A DNA stretch of 64,000 nucleotides from Typha latifolia (GCA_019914945.1 CM034104.1:9846046-9910045), one strand, 5' to 3'; shown: positions 48,962 through 61,501, counted from the first letter of the stretch. Translations and numbers: made by a program. The notes: a model not told the origin generated them from the letters alone.

Positions 48962-49468
48962 TGACGCCATCGTAGTGCCAACACTCTCCTCATCACGTAT
49001 ACTCTATCTCTTGGTCTCGTTCTCCTCTCTCCTTCAAGTCTCACTAAATTCTCTCGTCGGCAACCCCGAACTATTGTTGTCGTTGCCGTCGAGCTTCCAT
49101 CACCATCAAGCTTCCATCTTCCCATCCTCACTAGCCAGTAGTGACCAATCCTCTCCCCACTAACCTAAATCCCCTTCCCTCCCTCCCCACTAACCTAAAT
49201 CCCCTTCCCTCCCTCCCTTTTCTCTTCCCTTATTACTCTTCTTCTTCTTCTTCTTCTTCTTCTTCTTCTTCTTTGCAACTGTGCTGGGTTGAGCCCGGAG
49301 TAGAGGGATTTTGTTCCATTTTCTTCTACTTATTTATTTTGTTAATATAGATTAGATTTAATTGACCAATTTATTACATTTTTTAATATATATTCTCCAA
49401 CACAACTATTAGCTAAGTATAATTAGTGCAACTGATAATTAATTATAATTATAAATATTTACATATAG
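48962..49468 (+). other. CT-rich spacer between the chromovirus and the MULE
   Basis: Pyrimidine-rich, possibly the continuation of the LTR interrupted at 42557. It contains a 30-bp perfect tandem duplication (CACTAACCTAAATCCCC... units starting about 49158 and 49188) and a (CTT)n run at about 49238-49272. No gene. Confidence 0.6.
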
Positions 49469-49477
49469 ATATATCTA
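49469..49477. repeat. 9-bp target site duplication ATATATCTA (left)
   Basis: Identical to 61107-61115 on the far side of the MULE; 9 bp is the Mutator-type length. Confidence 0.85.
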
Positions 49478-49549
49478 GGGCAATTTGCAATTTAATTGCA
49501 CTTTTTTTACCTATTTGCAACTTTGGATTGAAAGTTATTGTAGTGGCAA
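49478..49549 (+). repeat. Left terminal inverted repeat of the MULE
   Basis: From GGGCAATTTGCAATTTAATT through CTTTTTTTACCTATTTGCAA and CTTTGGATTGAAAGTTATTG to GGCAA. It differs from the reverse complement of 61033-61105 by four substitutions and one gap. Confidence 0.92.
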
Positions 49550-49789
49550 CAATGAGCTCCTTTTATAATTTTACCCCTAACAAATATTGGAATGACATAT
49601 TTATCTTTCCTCTCACCCACTAACCCATATCATCCCGCCAAAACAACATTTCTTTCCCGCCCTATTCCATCTCATCAACTCTATCCCTCATCCTAAGCAA
49701 GTATAATCTCAATTATCTAAAATCTACGCCATTTAACCTTTTCTAAACTCTTTTCTCTCCTCTATTATTATGTAAATCTTTCTCAATCA

Positions 49790-52330
49790 ATGGCTATGGT
49801 GAATATTATCATCCATTATGATGGAAATGTATCATCTCAAGATGGAAAAATTATATACAATGGAGTCAATTGTAAAGTGTTGCAAATTGCTAAGGAAACA
49901 AGATATGAGCAATTTAAAGCACAAGTATATCTTTTGATGCAAGGCAATCCTAATGACTTTGATCTCGAAATGAGATGCCTCTACCCAATTGATATAATTG
50001 ACTCATTTGTTGATGTTCAAGATAATAGAGACTTGGAAGTCATGTTTTCTCTATGTCATCCTTCAATTCCTGTGCTACGCATATTTGTAAAGAGAATCTT
50101 CAAGTCGTCTTTAAGGTAATCAATAATCTTTCTTTTTTTTTTTTGTGATACACATTTATTAGAGGTAGGTGATGCACATATTTTATTATGATAATACATA
50201 TTTCACGATAATAATGCACACTATTAAACCAATGCATAATTTAATTTGATAATGTATATTTATATCTTTTTGGTAAAGCACACCTTTACTTTACAACTTA
50301 TTTTTTTTCTCAGAATTGATATTTTCGAAGAAAGATTGGAGGAAAAGAGAGATGTTGCTCAAAATATTTGTCCTCAACTGTTAGAATGTACACAGTCCAT
50401 TAGTGCTTTTTCTAGGGAAAATATTGTTAATGATTGTGGCATGATAGAGGACATTATTTGTGAAGCATCAGTCCCAGACTTTGTACCTTTAGATTTACTA
50501 ACTGCACCTACAGATCAAAAAGAGTTCAACATAGGCTTATAAAAAGGCACTTCTGTAGATGCACCTGAGGCACTCTTTGAGGAAACTTTTGAAGATTTCA
50601 ATGATAAACTTATTGCCAACTTTAATACTCCCGAAGCAAAAAGTGAGATTAACATGCCTACATCAAATTTATATGTTGGACAACACTGGCATAGGCAATA
50701 TGAGTTCAAATGTGCACTTAGAATATATGCAGTCATGTGTCGTTTTGAGTATGAACTTGTGACATATAAGCTCGACAAGGTAGTAGCTCGCTGTAGCACT
50801 CTTGAATGCCCTTGGATGATAAAAGCAAGAAAATTTAGAGGAGTTTCGACTTACTGGATTAAAAAGTTTGTTGATCAACATATATGTAACAAACCAATAG
50901 TGGGGCATGGCCATAAACTAGTGACAAGCGATTTCATTCTACAGGAAATACATGAACAAGTTATTGCAAATGAAAATTTTAGACCAAAATCTATTTAAAC
51001 TTTCATTCAAAAGAAGTTTGGCATCACTATATCATATTGGAAAGTATATCGATCTCGAATAAAAGAACTATAAGAGGTTTGCAGAAACTTTGAGGAATCA
51101 TATAATTTGTTGCCTCCATATATGAGGAAGTTGACCTTTAGGGATCCAATGAATATCACTACTTTGAAATATGAGTTTGAGGGACACTTCCATAGATTTT
51201 ATTGGGTGTTTGGTGCTTGTTTGAGGACCTTTCGTAATAGGTAAATGTCTAGGTGTGTTACTAATTGCAACTGTAGTGGATGGTGATAATCACATGCTCC
51301 CTATCGCCTTTGCTATCATGGAGAGAGAAAATAAAGATTCTTGGACATGATTTCTTAGGCACCTTCATTCTTGCATTTTGCCAATTCAAGAGCTCACAAT
51401 CATGTCTGATAGACAAAAAGGCTTGATATATTTTTTCTAGAAACAGTATATGGATATTGTATGGTTCACCTAACAAGAAATCTTCCAAATGCTTCGAGAA
51501 ATTATATACCTTACAAATAAATTTTGGGCTGCAGTTCGTGCATATACTCTCTCAGAGTTTAATCAACATATAGACCTAATGAAAGAATTGTTCCCACAAT
51601 AGTATGAGTACATTGCAAAAATTCCGAAGCAGAAATGGGCCAATCATTGCTTTTCAGGCCGTAGGTATGACATAATTTCAACTAATATTGTAGAAAGTTA
51701 CACTTCAGTTCTTAAAGGGGTGAGAGGCTTTCCTATACAATATTTGGTCGAGACAGCGAGAAAAAAGTAGCATCATATTTTTAGAAATGTTGTAATATTG
51801 CTACTATAATAAATACTACGTTGACCAAATATGCAGATCAAATAGTCAAAAATGCACGAGAAAAAGGAAGACAACATGTAGTTGAGCCATCATCTATTTC
51901 TGAATTTCAAGTCATAAACATTCATAGTTCTTTTATAGTTAATCTTGAAAAAAGAGAGTGTACCTGTAGTGAATGAGAAATATTAGGTTTACTATGTCAA
52001 CATGCACTTGCTGTTATTTGGTATATGTCACTTTTAGAATATGACTATTGTGAGAAATGGTTTACAAGTGAGTTATTTAGGAATACTTATGCCAACTCAG
52101 TTCGTCATCTAAGGAGTTTTGGTCGATTGGTGATGATAACGATCATCCTGTCTTACCACCTTTAGTTAAGTTCAAGCCTGGGCGCAAATAAAAGAAGATA
52201 CGACTATCTGCTGGTGAAGAGAACACTCGGAGCTAGAAAAGGTACAGTTTGTCATGGTTCTGGGCATAACAAAAGAAGTTGCACTAGGGCTAGTACTGTT
52301 GAAAAAGGATAGCACCTCTAAGAGTATCAG
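49790..52330 (+). pseudogene. MURA (MuDR-family) transposase, degenerate
   Basis: Exon 1 (49790-50115) starts MAMVNIIIHYDG, the usual N-terminal ubiquitin-like/PB1-like block of plant MURA proteins. A GT-AG intron (50116-50313) follows. Exon 2 has an in-frame TAA at 50540-50542 but stays in frame to 50995: the MuDR DNA-binding domain (YVGQHWHRQYEFKCALRIYA, KVVARCSTLECPWMIKARK, VDQHICNKPI). After a TAA at 50996 the remainder is recognisable in pieces: ITISYWKVYRSR, the MULE catalytic domain (ATVVDGDNHMLPIAFAIMER, SWTWFLRHLH, TIMSDRQKGLI, NIVESYTSVLKG), a SWIM finger (CTCSEWEILGLLCQHALAV) and a zinc knuckle. Stops and frame changes make it non-functional. Confidence 0.85.
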
Positions 52331-52379
52331 AGGTTGAAGTAGAAAGAGTGTAGTAGGGAAATTTTTTGTGTAAACATTT

Positions 52380-53690
52380 GTAAGTTAATGTAGCTATTGA
52401 AATAACAAAATGATAGCAAAATTTATTATACAAGGAAGTTGTAACTTATATATACTATTGGTTGTATCTACTAAAGTATATTTATAAATAATTTGTAAGT
52501 TACTATTGCTATTGAAATAGCACAATAGTAGTAAAAAAATTTTGTAAAAAAATGTAACTTATATTACTGTAGCTACTAAAATAATTTATATGCATCTACT
52601 ATTCAATTTGTGTGCATTGACTTTTTAAAATATGTGCATCAGTTTTCATGATGTATGCTTCGATTGGAAAAATGTACAATTTGTGTGTATTGTCTATCTA
52701 CAATGTGTATATCACTTTTTTAATATGTGCATCGACTTAAAAAATATCAGTCAAAATATTAGTTTTAATGTGCATCTCTTATTTCATATATATGCACCAT
52801 ATATTGGAATGTGTGTATTATTTTCTAAAATATATGCATCGATTGAAAAATATGTCGCTTAGTTCTCTATGCATTGTCTATTTAAAATATGTGTGCACCA
52901 TATATTGAAATGTGTGTTGTGCTATTTGTGTGCATTGTCTATTTAAAATATGTGCATCAATTTCACGAATATGTGCATTGACTTGAAAAAAGTAAATTAA
53001 TTCTCTATTAAAGTATTAATTTTAGTGTGCATTATTTATGCAATTTGTGTACATTGTCTATTTCAAATGTGTGCATCGATTCTTGAATATGTGCATCGAC
53101 TTGAAAAAAATTTAAATAATTCTCTATTAAAGTACTAATTTTAGTGTGTATTATTTGTGTAATTTGTGTGCATTGTCAGTTTAAAATGTGTGTATCGTTT
53201 TTTCGAATATGTGCATCAACTTAAAAAAAGTTAATTAATTCTTTGTTAAAGTACTAGATTTAGGGTGCATTGTTTGTATCATTTGTGTGCATTGTCTGTT
53301 TAAAATGTATGCATTATTCTCCCAAATATGTGCATCGATTTAAAATTTTTTTAAATAAAATATTAGTTTTAGTGTGCATCTAGCATTTCATATATGTGCA
53401 CCGTATGTTACAAATGTGTGCATCAATTTCTAAAACATATGCATCGACTAAAAAATATGTTACTTAATTCTCTATTAAAGTACTAGCTTTAGTGTGCATC
53501 GTATATCTTATTTGTGTGCATTGTCAGTTTACAATGTGTGCATCATTTTTCCGAATATGTGCATCGACTTAAAAATTTTAAAATAAAACATTAGTTTTAG
53601 TGTGCATCTAGTATTTCATATAAGTGCACCGTATGTTACAAATGTGTGCATCAGTTTCTAAAATATACACTGACCGAAAAATATGTTACA
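52380..53690 (+). repeat. Minisatellite, 119-bp period, between the two MULE genes
   Basis: TTTGTGTGCATTGTC-type starts fall at 52925, 53044, 53163 and 53282 (119 bp each) and again at 53512 (230 bp later). Each unit carries AAAATGTGTGCATCGATT, ATATGTGCATCGACTT, a poly-A run, TTCTCTATTAAAGTAC and TTTTAGTGTGCAT. Shorter GTGCATC modules extend to both sides. No open reading frame of note. Confidence 0.85.
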
Positions 53691-53696
53691 TAGCAT

Positions 53697-54506
53697 GATC
53701 ATGGTCGGCATGCATTGTGTGTTATATTTGAGAGAGAGTTGTGATGATAATATGACATGGAGATTTAATTTATACATTGTCGATGATTATATATATTTTA
53801 TCAGTTATAACATTACATGTTATCTATTATTTATTTATGTATTATTGAGGAACATTCATATACTCATTCATGATATGATGCTCTTTCTGATTCATATTAT
53901 CCAGTACATGATTTACTCTCTATTTGGCATCATTAATTCGGGGTAAAGTCTATTCACTGAGCCTTTTGCTTATGACTCTCTTATTTCTTTTCTAACCCCC
54001 TCAGATATATGGTACGGGATAGCGATTTGAGATATCTTGAGGAAATATTTTAGAGTGAGGATTAGATGAGCTATAGACGTGAGATGGTATAGAAGATAGT
54101 TTAACTAGATATTGAGTTGTACAATTATTTGATATTTATACTTTATTGTATCAGATGGTGATTTGTATAATACATGTCATATTATAGTGTACTCATGTAT
54201 TAGTTGTTTAATTGTATTTTGATGGTTTGTTGTGGCCTGTTGTGGGTCCGGCCGATTATATAGTGGTATAGTGTATATTATTATAAACTTGGATATTTAT
54301 ATATTAACAAGTTTACTTAGTTAATAGTATGATTTATTTGGTGTTGGATTATGTGAGCATGGATATGTTAATAGGTAGTATTTGATGATGTCATAATATA
54401 TGTGCACAGGAGTGTATCTGTGCGTGACGGGCCCCGCCCGTCCTATCGCGTGCGCCACACGCGCCGTGTGGGCGTGCACGTGTCTATGCCGGGCGGGGGC
54501 GTTACA
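53697..54506 (+). mobile_element. 3' part of an LTR inside the MULE, with GC-rich terminal hairpin
   Basis: Ends GGGGGCGTTACA at 54506, the usual end of TGTAACGCCCC-type LTRs. The first 400 bp match 62181-62561. The last 100 bp are a GC-rich island with CCACACG-CGC-CGTGTGG (about 54453-54469), nested in an outer GGCCCCGCCCG/CGGGCGGGGGC inverted pair. The 5' half of the LTR is missing. It sits at the point where the ULP1-like coding sequence should continue to its catalytic Cys. Confidence 0.6.
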
Positions 54507-54519
54507 AGAGTTCCAATAT

Positions 54520-55982
54520 TTATAATACTTATATCAAGTTTCAATTTACTATTTCACATTAGGTACATCATTCATAGTATAACAATATCGTACTATACCA
54601 TGTAAAGCAATTTCCACTTGTCATTTTTGTCATCATGATCATATATATGCTTGTGCCATGTAGATAATTGTTCTTTTGCCCATGTAGCCTAGAAGAAAGA
54701 AAGAATTGTTAATGTCATATTATTATGATATCCTATCTCATTTTGTAACTAACCATATCGTTCGCTTCCCTTGTGTAAACAACCCTTGATAGTGATGTGT
54801 AATGTATTATTTGTGCCACATTCAAGTCGACGACAAGAAGGTGCCAATGTAAGTCTATATTAAGGGGGATCATTCAAAAGTCTTTTCCATCTAACAATTT
54901 GTCGTGATGAATATGCATGACAAAATGGTTATGTAGGCTATCATTCTGTATCTTCACAGCTCTCTGCAAAAAGCTCTCTGCAAAAATATAAAAATAGACT
55001 GTAAGGTAATAAGACATAACAAGATAAAATATATTATAAATTAAAATAGATAAATTAATTAGATTGCTATGTAAATATAATAAACCTTACATGAACATTA
55101 TACTCAAGAATAGACATGCAGCATAGAAAAATAGGTTTACTAACCATCGGTTATGAAACATCTGTTGATGAACACATATAACATCACCTTCGATCATACT
55201 TCAATTAATAAGCTGAACTATTTGACTATGGCTGACATTATTATATTCATCGCTCCATATTATTGTAGCACTTAAAGAAAATTTTGTATTATATTAGTTT
55301 TTAATTTCAAATTGTATGCAAGTAGTAAATAGTTAGTTATGCACTCGTCTCTTATTTGTAGCATCCGACTAAGTAAATTTGGCTCATCCTCGCTAATAAA
55401 TTTGTGACCAGGGTAATAAAAAATGTTAGTGATCCTTCTCTTCACTAGAGACATTTCTGTGAAGTTTATAAAAATAATTGCTAATGATTTATCACTATTT
55501 TTGACATTGTCTACTTTGCTCATGTAAGCATTATATTTTTGAGGTCTTCTATATGTGGTTATTAATTTCTCTGATAATGGTCTCTCTCGAAATATATATG
55601 GACTTTGTTTCTGACTAACAATTGTTTTAATGTTAGACATATTTTCAATCGGTTCTGAGAACCTAACACACTTGTTACTATTATCCTCCTCAATTGACAA
55701 GTCAAGCACTCTAGCATCACATATTGCATTTGACTCTGTTGGCTTTAAATGTGGTTATACATCATGATGGATAATCGTCGATGGATGACTACTAGTGTGA
55801 GAGGTTCTCAATCTTCTCAATAAGCACTTTCATTCCAACTTAAAATTCTATAATGGCACATGCTAGGTCTTCTTGTCCCATGACAATAGACTTAATTTCC
55901 TTCACCAATTCAGAGTCCATATTTTTCATCTCTTCCTATATGTACAATATAGACAAATTAGTAAAAGGAAGATCGTACTAAC

Positions 55983-56022
<40 letters not shown>

Positions 56023-59000
56023 TATTACCTTCTTAGTCACTTTGATATTTTGTCCTCCTATGTGACATTCTTCCTTGGTGCATCATTACTGCCTTCTAAT
56101 GGCACTTGTTCTTCTTCCTTAGACTCTCTAAACAACTTCTTAGATGGATCACTGCCTCTTCTTTTTATTTCATCATTACTTCCCGCATGCTCCCCAATAA
56201 GCAAATGCATCTCCTCCGGTGTAAATGCAATAGTCTTTCTAACCTGCAAATACTTAACAAGAAGGCTAAACATAGTGCAATAATTCAATGTGAAAGAAAA
56301 GTAAGAAATAATTTATAATTCTAATACCATGTTCGGCTTAATCTTCTCAAGAGCTTTTTGCATTGTGATACGATGCATAAATCTAGTGCCCTCCCATCAA
56401 AATAGTCTCGAAAATACATGTGGGTTAGATGGTTTTGTCATATCTACATGCTCGTAAAACCAAACGGCAAGCACAACGATGGCTCCATTAATATAGCAAA
56501 CGTTTCCACTCCGTTTGCTCTTAAATTATTTTACCTTTTTATGTGTCTCAGAAATTGATCATAATAAAAAGTCATGCATTGCCCCCACCTAGGAAAACTT
56601 TGAGAGACCATCTATATTTTTTATGTAGCGAGCAAGGTCTGGAGAGCATGTATAATTACTCATCTGAAATAAGATAGTGGTAAACAAATATTGTCACGAC
56701 CCGAAATAGGAATTATGATCGGCCATGTATCTCAATATACTTGAGATACACGAAGCCTTATCAATACTTTCTACGTGTACAATAGCAAAATAAATAAGTA
56801 AATAAAATGAAAATATGCTTTATTAAATTTAAAACTAATTGCAATAAACATAAAAACAATGTTACTGTTTTATTGTCTCTAAACTAAATAAATAAAACTT
56901 TTATTCTATAACATAATATCTAATAGAGCGAAAAAGTAAATAGGTGAATCCTAAGTGAAGGTGGAGTCCAAGTACATCTCGCTCAGTCGCCCCGCTGACT
57001 GACTATTACCTGAAATAGATAAACAAATACAAAAAAAAAATAGAATCTATGAGCCAACAACTATAGCTCAATGAGTAAAATTCACTCGAAAACCAAATAA
57101 ATTTTAAATCATATTAATACTGAATAAATTAAACTAAGAGCAACAATATCCATAACAGTATGCAATAGGCATGCTCTCTAAATAATAACAAAGATAATAA
57201 TAGAGAGAGTCACAACTTGTAACCTTGCACGTTTTTAACATATTAACATCTTTTTAATATTTATACTGTCATGTCTCAATGGGTCTAAACCCTATGGATC
57301 CACATCAATTAGAAGTCACCTCGAGATGACGCTTAGGACTTTTCTTCATAGCTGATCCGGTTAGGGTCATCAAATGGTATCACCCTGTGATCAACACACT
57401 CTGTCTTTTTCTCTAACCATTGAGAGAAGTTAGAGTCACCTAGGAAATTTTCTCATTTATTCTAGGACTGTTCCCTAACCCCGCTAGTGATCTAATTTAG
57501 GACTTTCCACTGGGCTTCTAGATAGACTTGAGTCACCACGGAAAATCGCAAGCGATTTATACCGGGACTGTTTTCTAAGTCGTACCAATACTAATATCAT
57601 TTTTCTTTTCACAAATTTCAATATTTGCACGAAGTATGGTGATGCATTGAGTATAATAATTAAATGCACATAGAAAATATAATAATTAAATTTTTACACG
57701 TACGGATGAAATAAATAGATTTGCACACAGAAATTGTAACAATTAAATTTTTACACGTAAGGGTGAAATAAATAATTTGCACACAGAAAATTTGCATGGT
57801 CTGACAAAGATACAAAATATAATAAAATAAATATGTGAGTGAACCCACTCACCTAAGTCTAAGCAAAACAACCGAAATCTCAAATCTTTAGCTCACGTAC
57901 TAAAATCACCACCTTTAATAATAAATAATAATCAAAATTTTAATTTGAATAATATTAATATTTTTAATATTTAAAAACTAAAAAGAACTAAAATGGGTTT
58001 AATTACCCATTGGGTTGGGCTGGGCTAATGCTGGCCCGGCCCAATAAAAAAGAACTAATCGGGCTGGGCCAAGGCCTAGCCAAAAAGAAACTAATCGGGC
58101 TGGGCCAAGGCCCAACCAGATAGGAAATGGATTGGGCTACGGTTTAGCCCGCAGCCCATCCAATTTAATTGGTTCGGGTCGGGTTTGTGGATTCGAAATC
58201 CAAACCCAAACCCGCATTCAAAAGAAAAAGGGGTGGCTCGGGTTAAACCCGAGCCAACCAACCCCATTTTTCTTCTTTTCTCCCTTCTCGCGTCCGACGT
58301 GAGGGAGGGAAGGATTGAGAGAGAGAGAGAGTGGCCGCTGGTGACTTTGCCGGCGGCGGGTCACAACCGGCTCCCTCTCTCTCTCTCTATCTCTCTCTCT
58401 CTGTTGTCCTCATGAGGTGGAGGACACACACCGACGGTTGACGCCGAGGCTGAGGTCGACTGGAGCCACGAGGGCTCTTCCAGAAGGCATCCATGGCGCA
58501 AGGCTAACGACTTGGAGCTCTCGAGCAAGAGCAGCGGCAGCCCGAAGCCATTGGCCGGCGAGAGTTGTCGGCGAAGCTGAAATCCTCAATTTAGGTATTT
58601 TCGATTTACCTTTTTAAATTTAAATTAAACTAGAGGGATGAGAGAGGGCTCACCGGGGAGGAGTGTGGTGGTCCGAAATTCCTCTCGCGATGCTTCGGTG
58701 ATCCGATTCCACAGCGACGACTCCGACGGTGAGAAAAAAAAGGAAACGAAGGAGGAGAAGAAGGCTGGGGGGTTGACGAGAAAGGATTAGGGTTTAATTT
58801 ATAGATTAGAAGATGATCAAATCTAATCCGATTCAGATTAGATGAAATCCCCCTTTTTCTGCGCCTCGTCGTGTGCTAGAGAGGGAGAGGGGAGGGCTGC
58901 ACGTGCAGGACGACTCAAAAAGCTGGGAGATACATCAGTCCCATTATAATCAAATTCCAAAGATGCCCCCGTAATTGGTAGTCTAGTGATTACCGCCATA

Positions 59001-60773
59001 TCTTCTTTTGTGAGCTCAAGAAGAAGATGATGCCTAACTCTAAAACAATTATTCAGCTTTCAAGAGGAGACTAGTTCTTCAACTAATGGTGGCATGTTAG
59101 CATTCACGCTAGGAAACTCAATAAGCCGAGCAAATGGTGTTCGAGGAAGAATCTCCATATAAGGCTCTCTAATATATTTATGTGCTGCCTCCATGAAAAC
59201 TCTAGTATAGCACCATGATACGATTTTAACAACATGCTCTGCATTCTTATTATTTCTCATTTCTTTCTTTATTTCCTTAGGCTTGGGCTTGGGCTTTTCA
59301 TTTACACATTTCTGGAGCGAACATTTAGTGACTTTGCTTTGAATCGTAATGTTGATTGGGAGCTCTTACCACTCATTACAGTAGTAGTTTTCTTTTTAGA
59401 ATTCTTCATAGAAGTTATCTTTTTCGGATTATCTACAACATAAGTAAATATTACAAAGAATCAATAATAAGAGGAAAATTTTTATGCATGTATTGGAAAA
59501 CATAATATGTATTTACACATATTATAATATTTGATCACTAAAATGATATATATGATAAAGAATGTATCAACTATGTTAAAAGCTGATAAAAAAAGATAAT
59601 CTAATTCTAAGTATCCTATCTATATACAAAGAAACTAATAAAATATTTCTACTGGCTAGACGACTATATAGCACATATGTAGAACAAGAGATTGAATTAT
59701 AAGATTTACTTCCGTCTCTATAAAAGATTTAACAATAAGAAATACTTATACATTGTGGCACTTTTATGCCACCAAATGAGAGCTGGTAAGCAATCAGATA
59801 TTAAAAACCAACTAAAGTACTAAAACAAAATATTTAATATTTGTGAAGGAATGAACTTTACTTTGAAAAAAAATAACAAACTTATGAAGTAGTACATAAT
59901 ATAATATACAAGAATAGTATATAATACATTAATAATAAACAAGTATGCAAAAGAGAGCATGAGAGAGAATATGAGGTACATTAATTGATTGATAATCCAT
60001 GGACAAGTTAATCACAAAATAATTCATAGAAATTTAAAAAGTGCAACCAATTCAACAAGTAAAAATAGTCAAACTTACAAATTAGATCAAAAACATATAT
60101 TTTGCTTTTGATCAAATTAGATCAAATATTTTGCTTTTGATGTGAGTCATGTGATGCAGAGTCTTTGATTTGCATTTAGGGAATCATTGCATTAAGCACT
60201 AATTTGTGCACCCTCAAAAGAAAATCCTAAAAAATCTGGTGCTGGAGCAGTACTTTGAGCTAAAGATAGAAACTTAGTAGATACAGATTGAATTCTATCT
60301 TTTGTTCCTATTTTTCTTTCTCAAGAATCCAATTCATCTTTTTACAATATTTTGCTGAATTTCAGATCTTTAATATGATTTTGGTGTTGATAAAACTCTA
60401 TCTAAAACTCTTCTCCAACTTCTAATCTTTCAATCTTTCTTCCTCGTGCCTACTCTAGCCAATCTAGCTTCTCTTTTTATTAAGGATTATCATCAATAAA
60501 AATAAGACTAATTAAAAAGAACTCCAATCAAAATGTGATAAGCATTAGAAGCAATGTCTATAAGTCCAATAATCAGATTACCACTTTTGTACAATGACAT
60601 CAAAATAACATCTTCTCGCTGTTCATTTTGTCAACGTTGAAGAAGTCACACAAATTTAGACATGATTGACTATGAGGTAGATTTCTTGATCTAATGGTAA
60701 AAAGTATGCACCGGATAATAACTATTCTATTTCTTTGAGCCATAACAAATTTTTGCTTCTTACGAGGTGCCAT
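54520..60773 (-). pseudogene. ULP1-like (C48 cysteine protease) MULE-carried gene, interrupted
   Basis: Starts at ATG 60773 (MAPRKKQKFVMAQRNR). The next recognisable part (59260-58940) has RTPFARLIEFPSVNANMPPL and, after a stop, LELTKEDMAVITRLPITGAS, the pattern of plant-mobile-type domains in ULP1-carrying MULE proteins. An LTR (56692-58934) interrupts it here. Beyond it (56640-56340) comes INGAIVVLAVWFYEHV, then a mid region (55709-55272). WSDEYNNVSHSQIVQLI with SMIEGDVICVHQQMF (about 55260-55140) leads to the catalytic core: HWHLLVVDL, with His at 54847-54849 and Asp at 54826-54828, then IIHYTSLSR. After one more exon-like piece ending KWKLLYM the sequence meets a foreign LTR end, and no Q-DCG segment with the catalytic Cys is found. 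ULP1 proteins cleave SUMO; the role of the transposon versions is unknown. Stops and the lost Cys make it inactive. Confidence 0.72.
56692..58934 (-). mobile_element. Long LTR (2.24 kb), minus orientation, inside the ULP1-like gene
   Basis: The plus-strand left edge TGTCACGACCCG and right edge GGGAGATACA are TG...CA ends. On the minus strand it starts TGTATCTCCC and ends CGGGTCGTGACA. It shares many blocks with 30675-33573, listed there. The right half is GC-rich with CT/GA runs and GGCTGGGCC modules. It has no coding region or partner LTR, so it is a solo LTR. Five-base flanks AATAT and TCAGT do not match, so the target duplication is not confirmed. Confidence 0.6.
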
Positions 60774-61032
60774 GATTGTAGAAGATGATTTGTGAGAGAT
60801 AAAAATAAGAGAGAAAAGAAGGAGAAAAGGACTATAGGGCTTTGGAGGCTTTTTGGTTGATGATGATAACTTAGAGCTCGAGGCTTATTCTCTAGTGGCC
60901 AGGGTCGAAGGATTTATAAAGATGAGAAGGAGAAAAGGACGGGAAGAGAAGAAGACAGCAGAATTTTTAGGTTTTGGGTGGGTTTTGGGTTTCAAGAATA
61001 GTTTTGGTATTATAAAATTTTAGTGACTGATT

Positions 61033-61105
61033 TTGCCAATACAATAACTTTTAATCCAAAGTTGCAAAATAGGTAAAAAAAGTGCAATTAAATTGCAAAT
61101 CTCCC
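61033..61105 (-). repeat. Right terminal inverted repeat of the MULE
   Basis: Reverse complement reads GGGAGATTTGCAATTTAATT and so on, matching the left repeat. One unpaired A (61106) lies between it and the target duplication. Confidence 0.92.
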
Positions 61106-61106
61106 A

Positions 61107-61115
61107 ATATATCTA
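61107..61115. repeat. 9-bp target site duplication ATATATCTA (right)
   Basis: Identical to 49469-49477. Confidence 0.85.
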
Positions 61116-61501
61116 TAGCTTATTTATTACTATTAGATTAATACTTATAACTTTTAATAATTATTCATATACATTTATAACCTTGTTTATATATATAATA
61201 TTTTTAACATCTTTTATAAAATGAAATACGAAGCTTATATATTTATTTTTGGATAATGACTATTTTACATGTAAATAAATGATTAGTTAAATAAGTGCAA
61301 GAAAATTAACTATAATTAGATCTTGTCTATACTTATATTTTATTTATAACTTTACATATAGTTAGCCTTTTATTCTTATTTTATGATTATATATTTAGAC
61401 TATTTTTTATAAAAGGAGCAAACCTTTTATTCTTATTTCATAATTAGTATTTTGTAATAATAGTATTTTTATAGTATTAGAAGTATATTTATAATATAGA
61501 T

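Larger units (their letters stand above)
49478..61106. mobile_element. Mutator-like element (MULE), 11.6 kb, carrying MURA and a ULP1-like gene
   Basis: Bounded by 72-73 bp terminal inverted repeats and a 9-bp direct repeat. It contains a decayed MURA transposase on the plus strand (49790-52330), a 119-bp-period minisatellite in the middle, and a ULP1/C48-peptidase-like gene on the minus strand (60773 down to about 54520). MULEs carrying ULP1-like genes are known in plants (Kaonashi/KI-type). Two LTR sequences (53697-54506 and 56692-58934) lie inside it. Without them the element would be about 8.6 kb. Confidence 0.88.

Noticed and set aside
52380..53690. CRISPR-like reading of the regularly spaced repeats
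   Set aside because: Plant nuclear DNA; the whole unit is repeated rather than a short repeat with unique spacers, and no cas genes exist.
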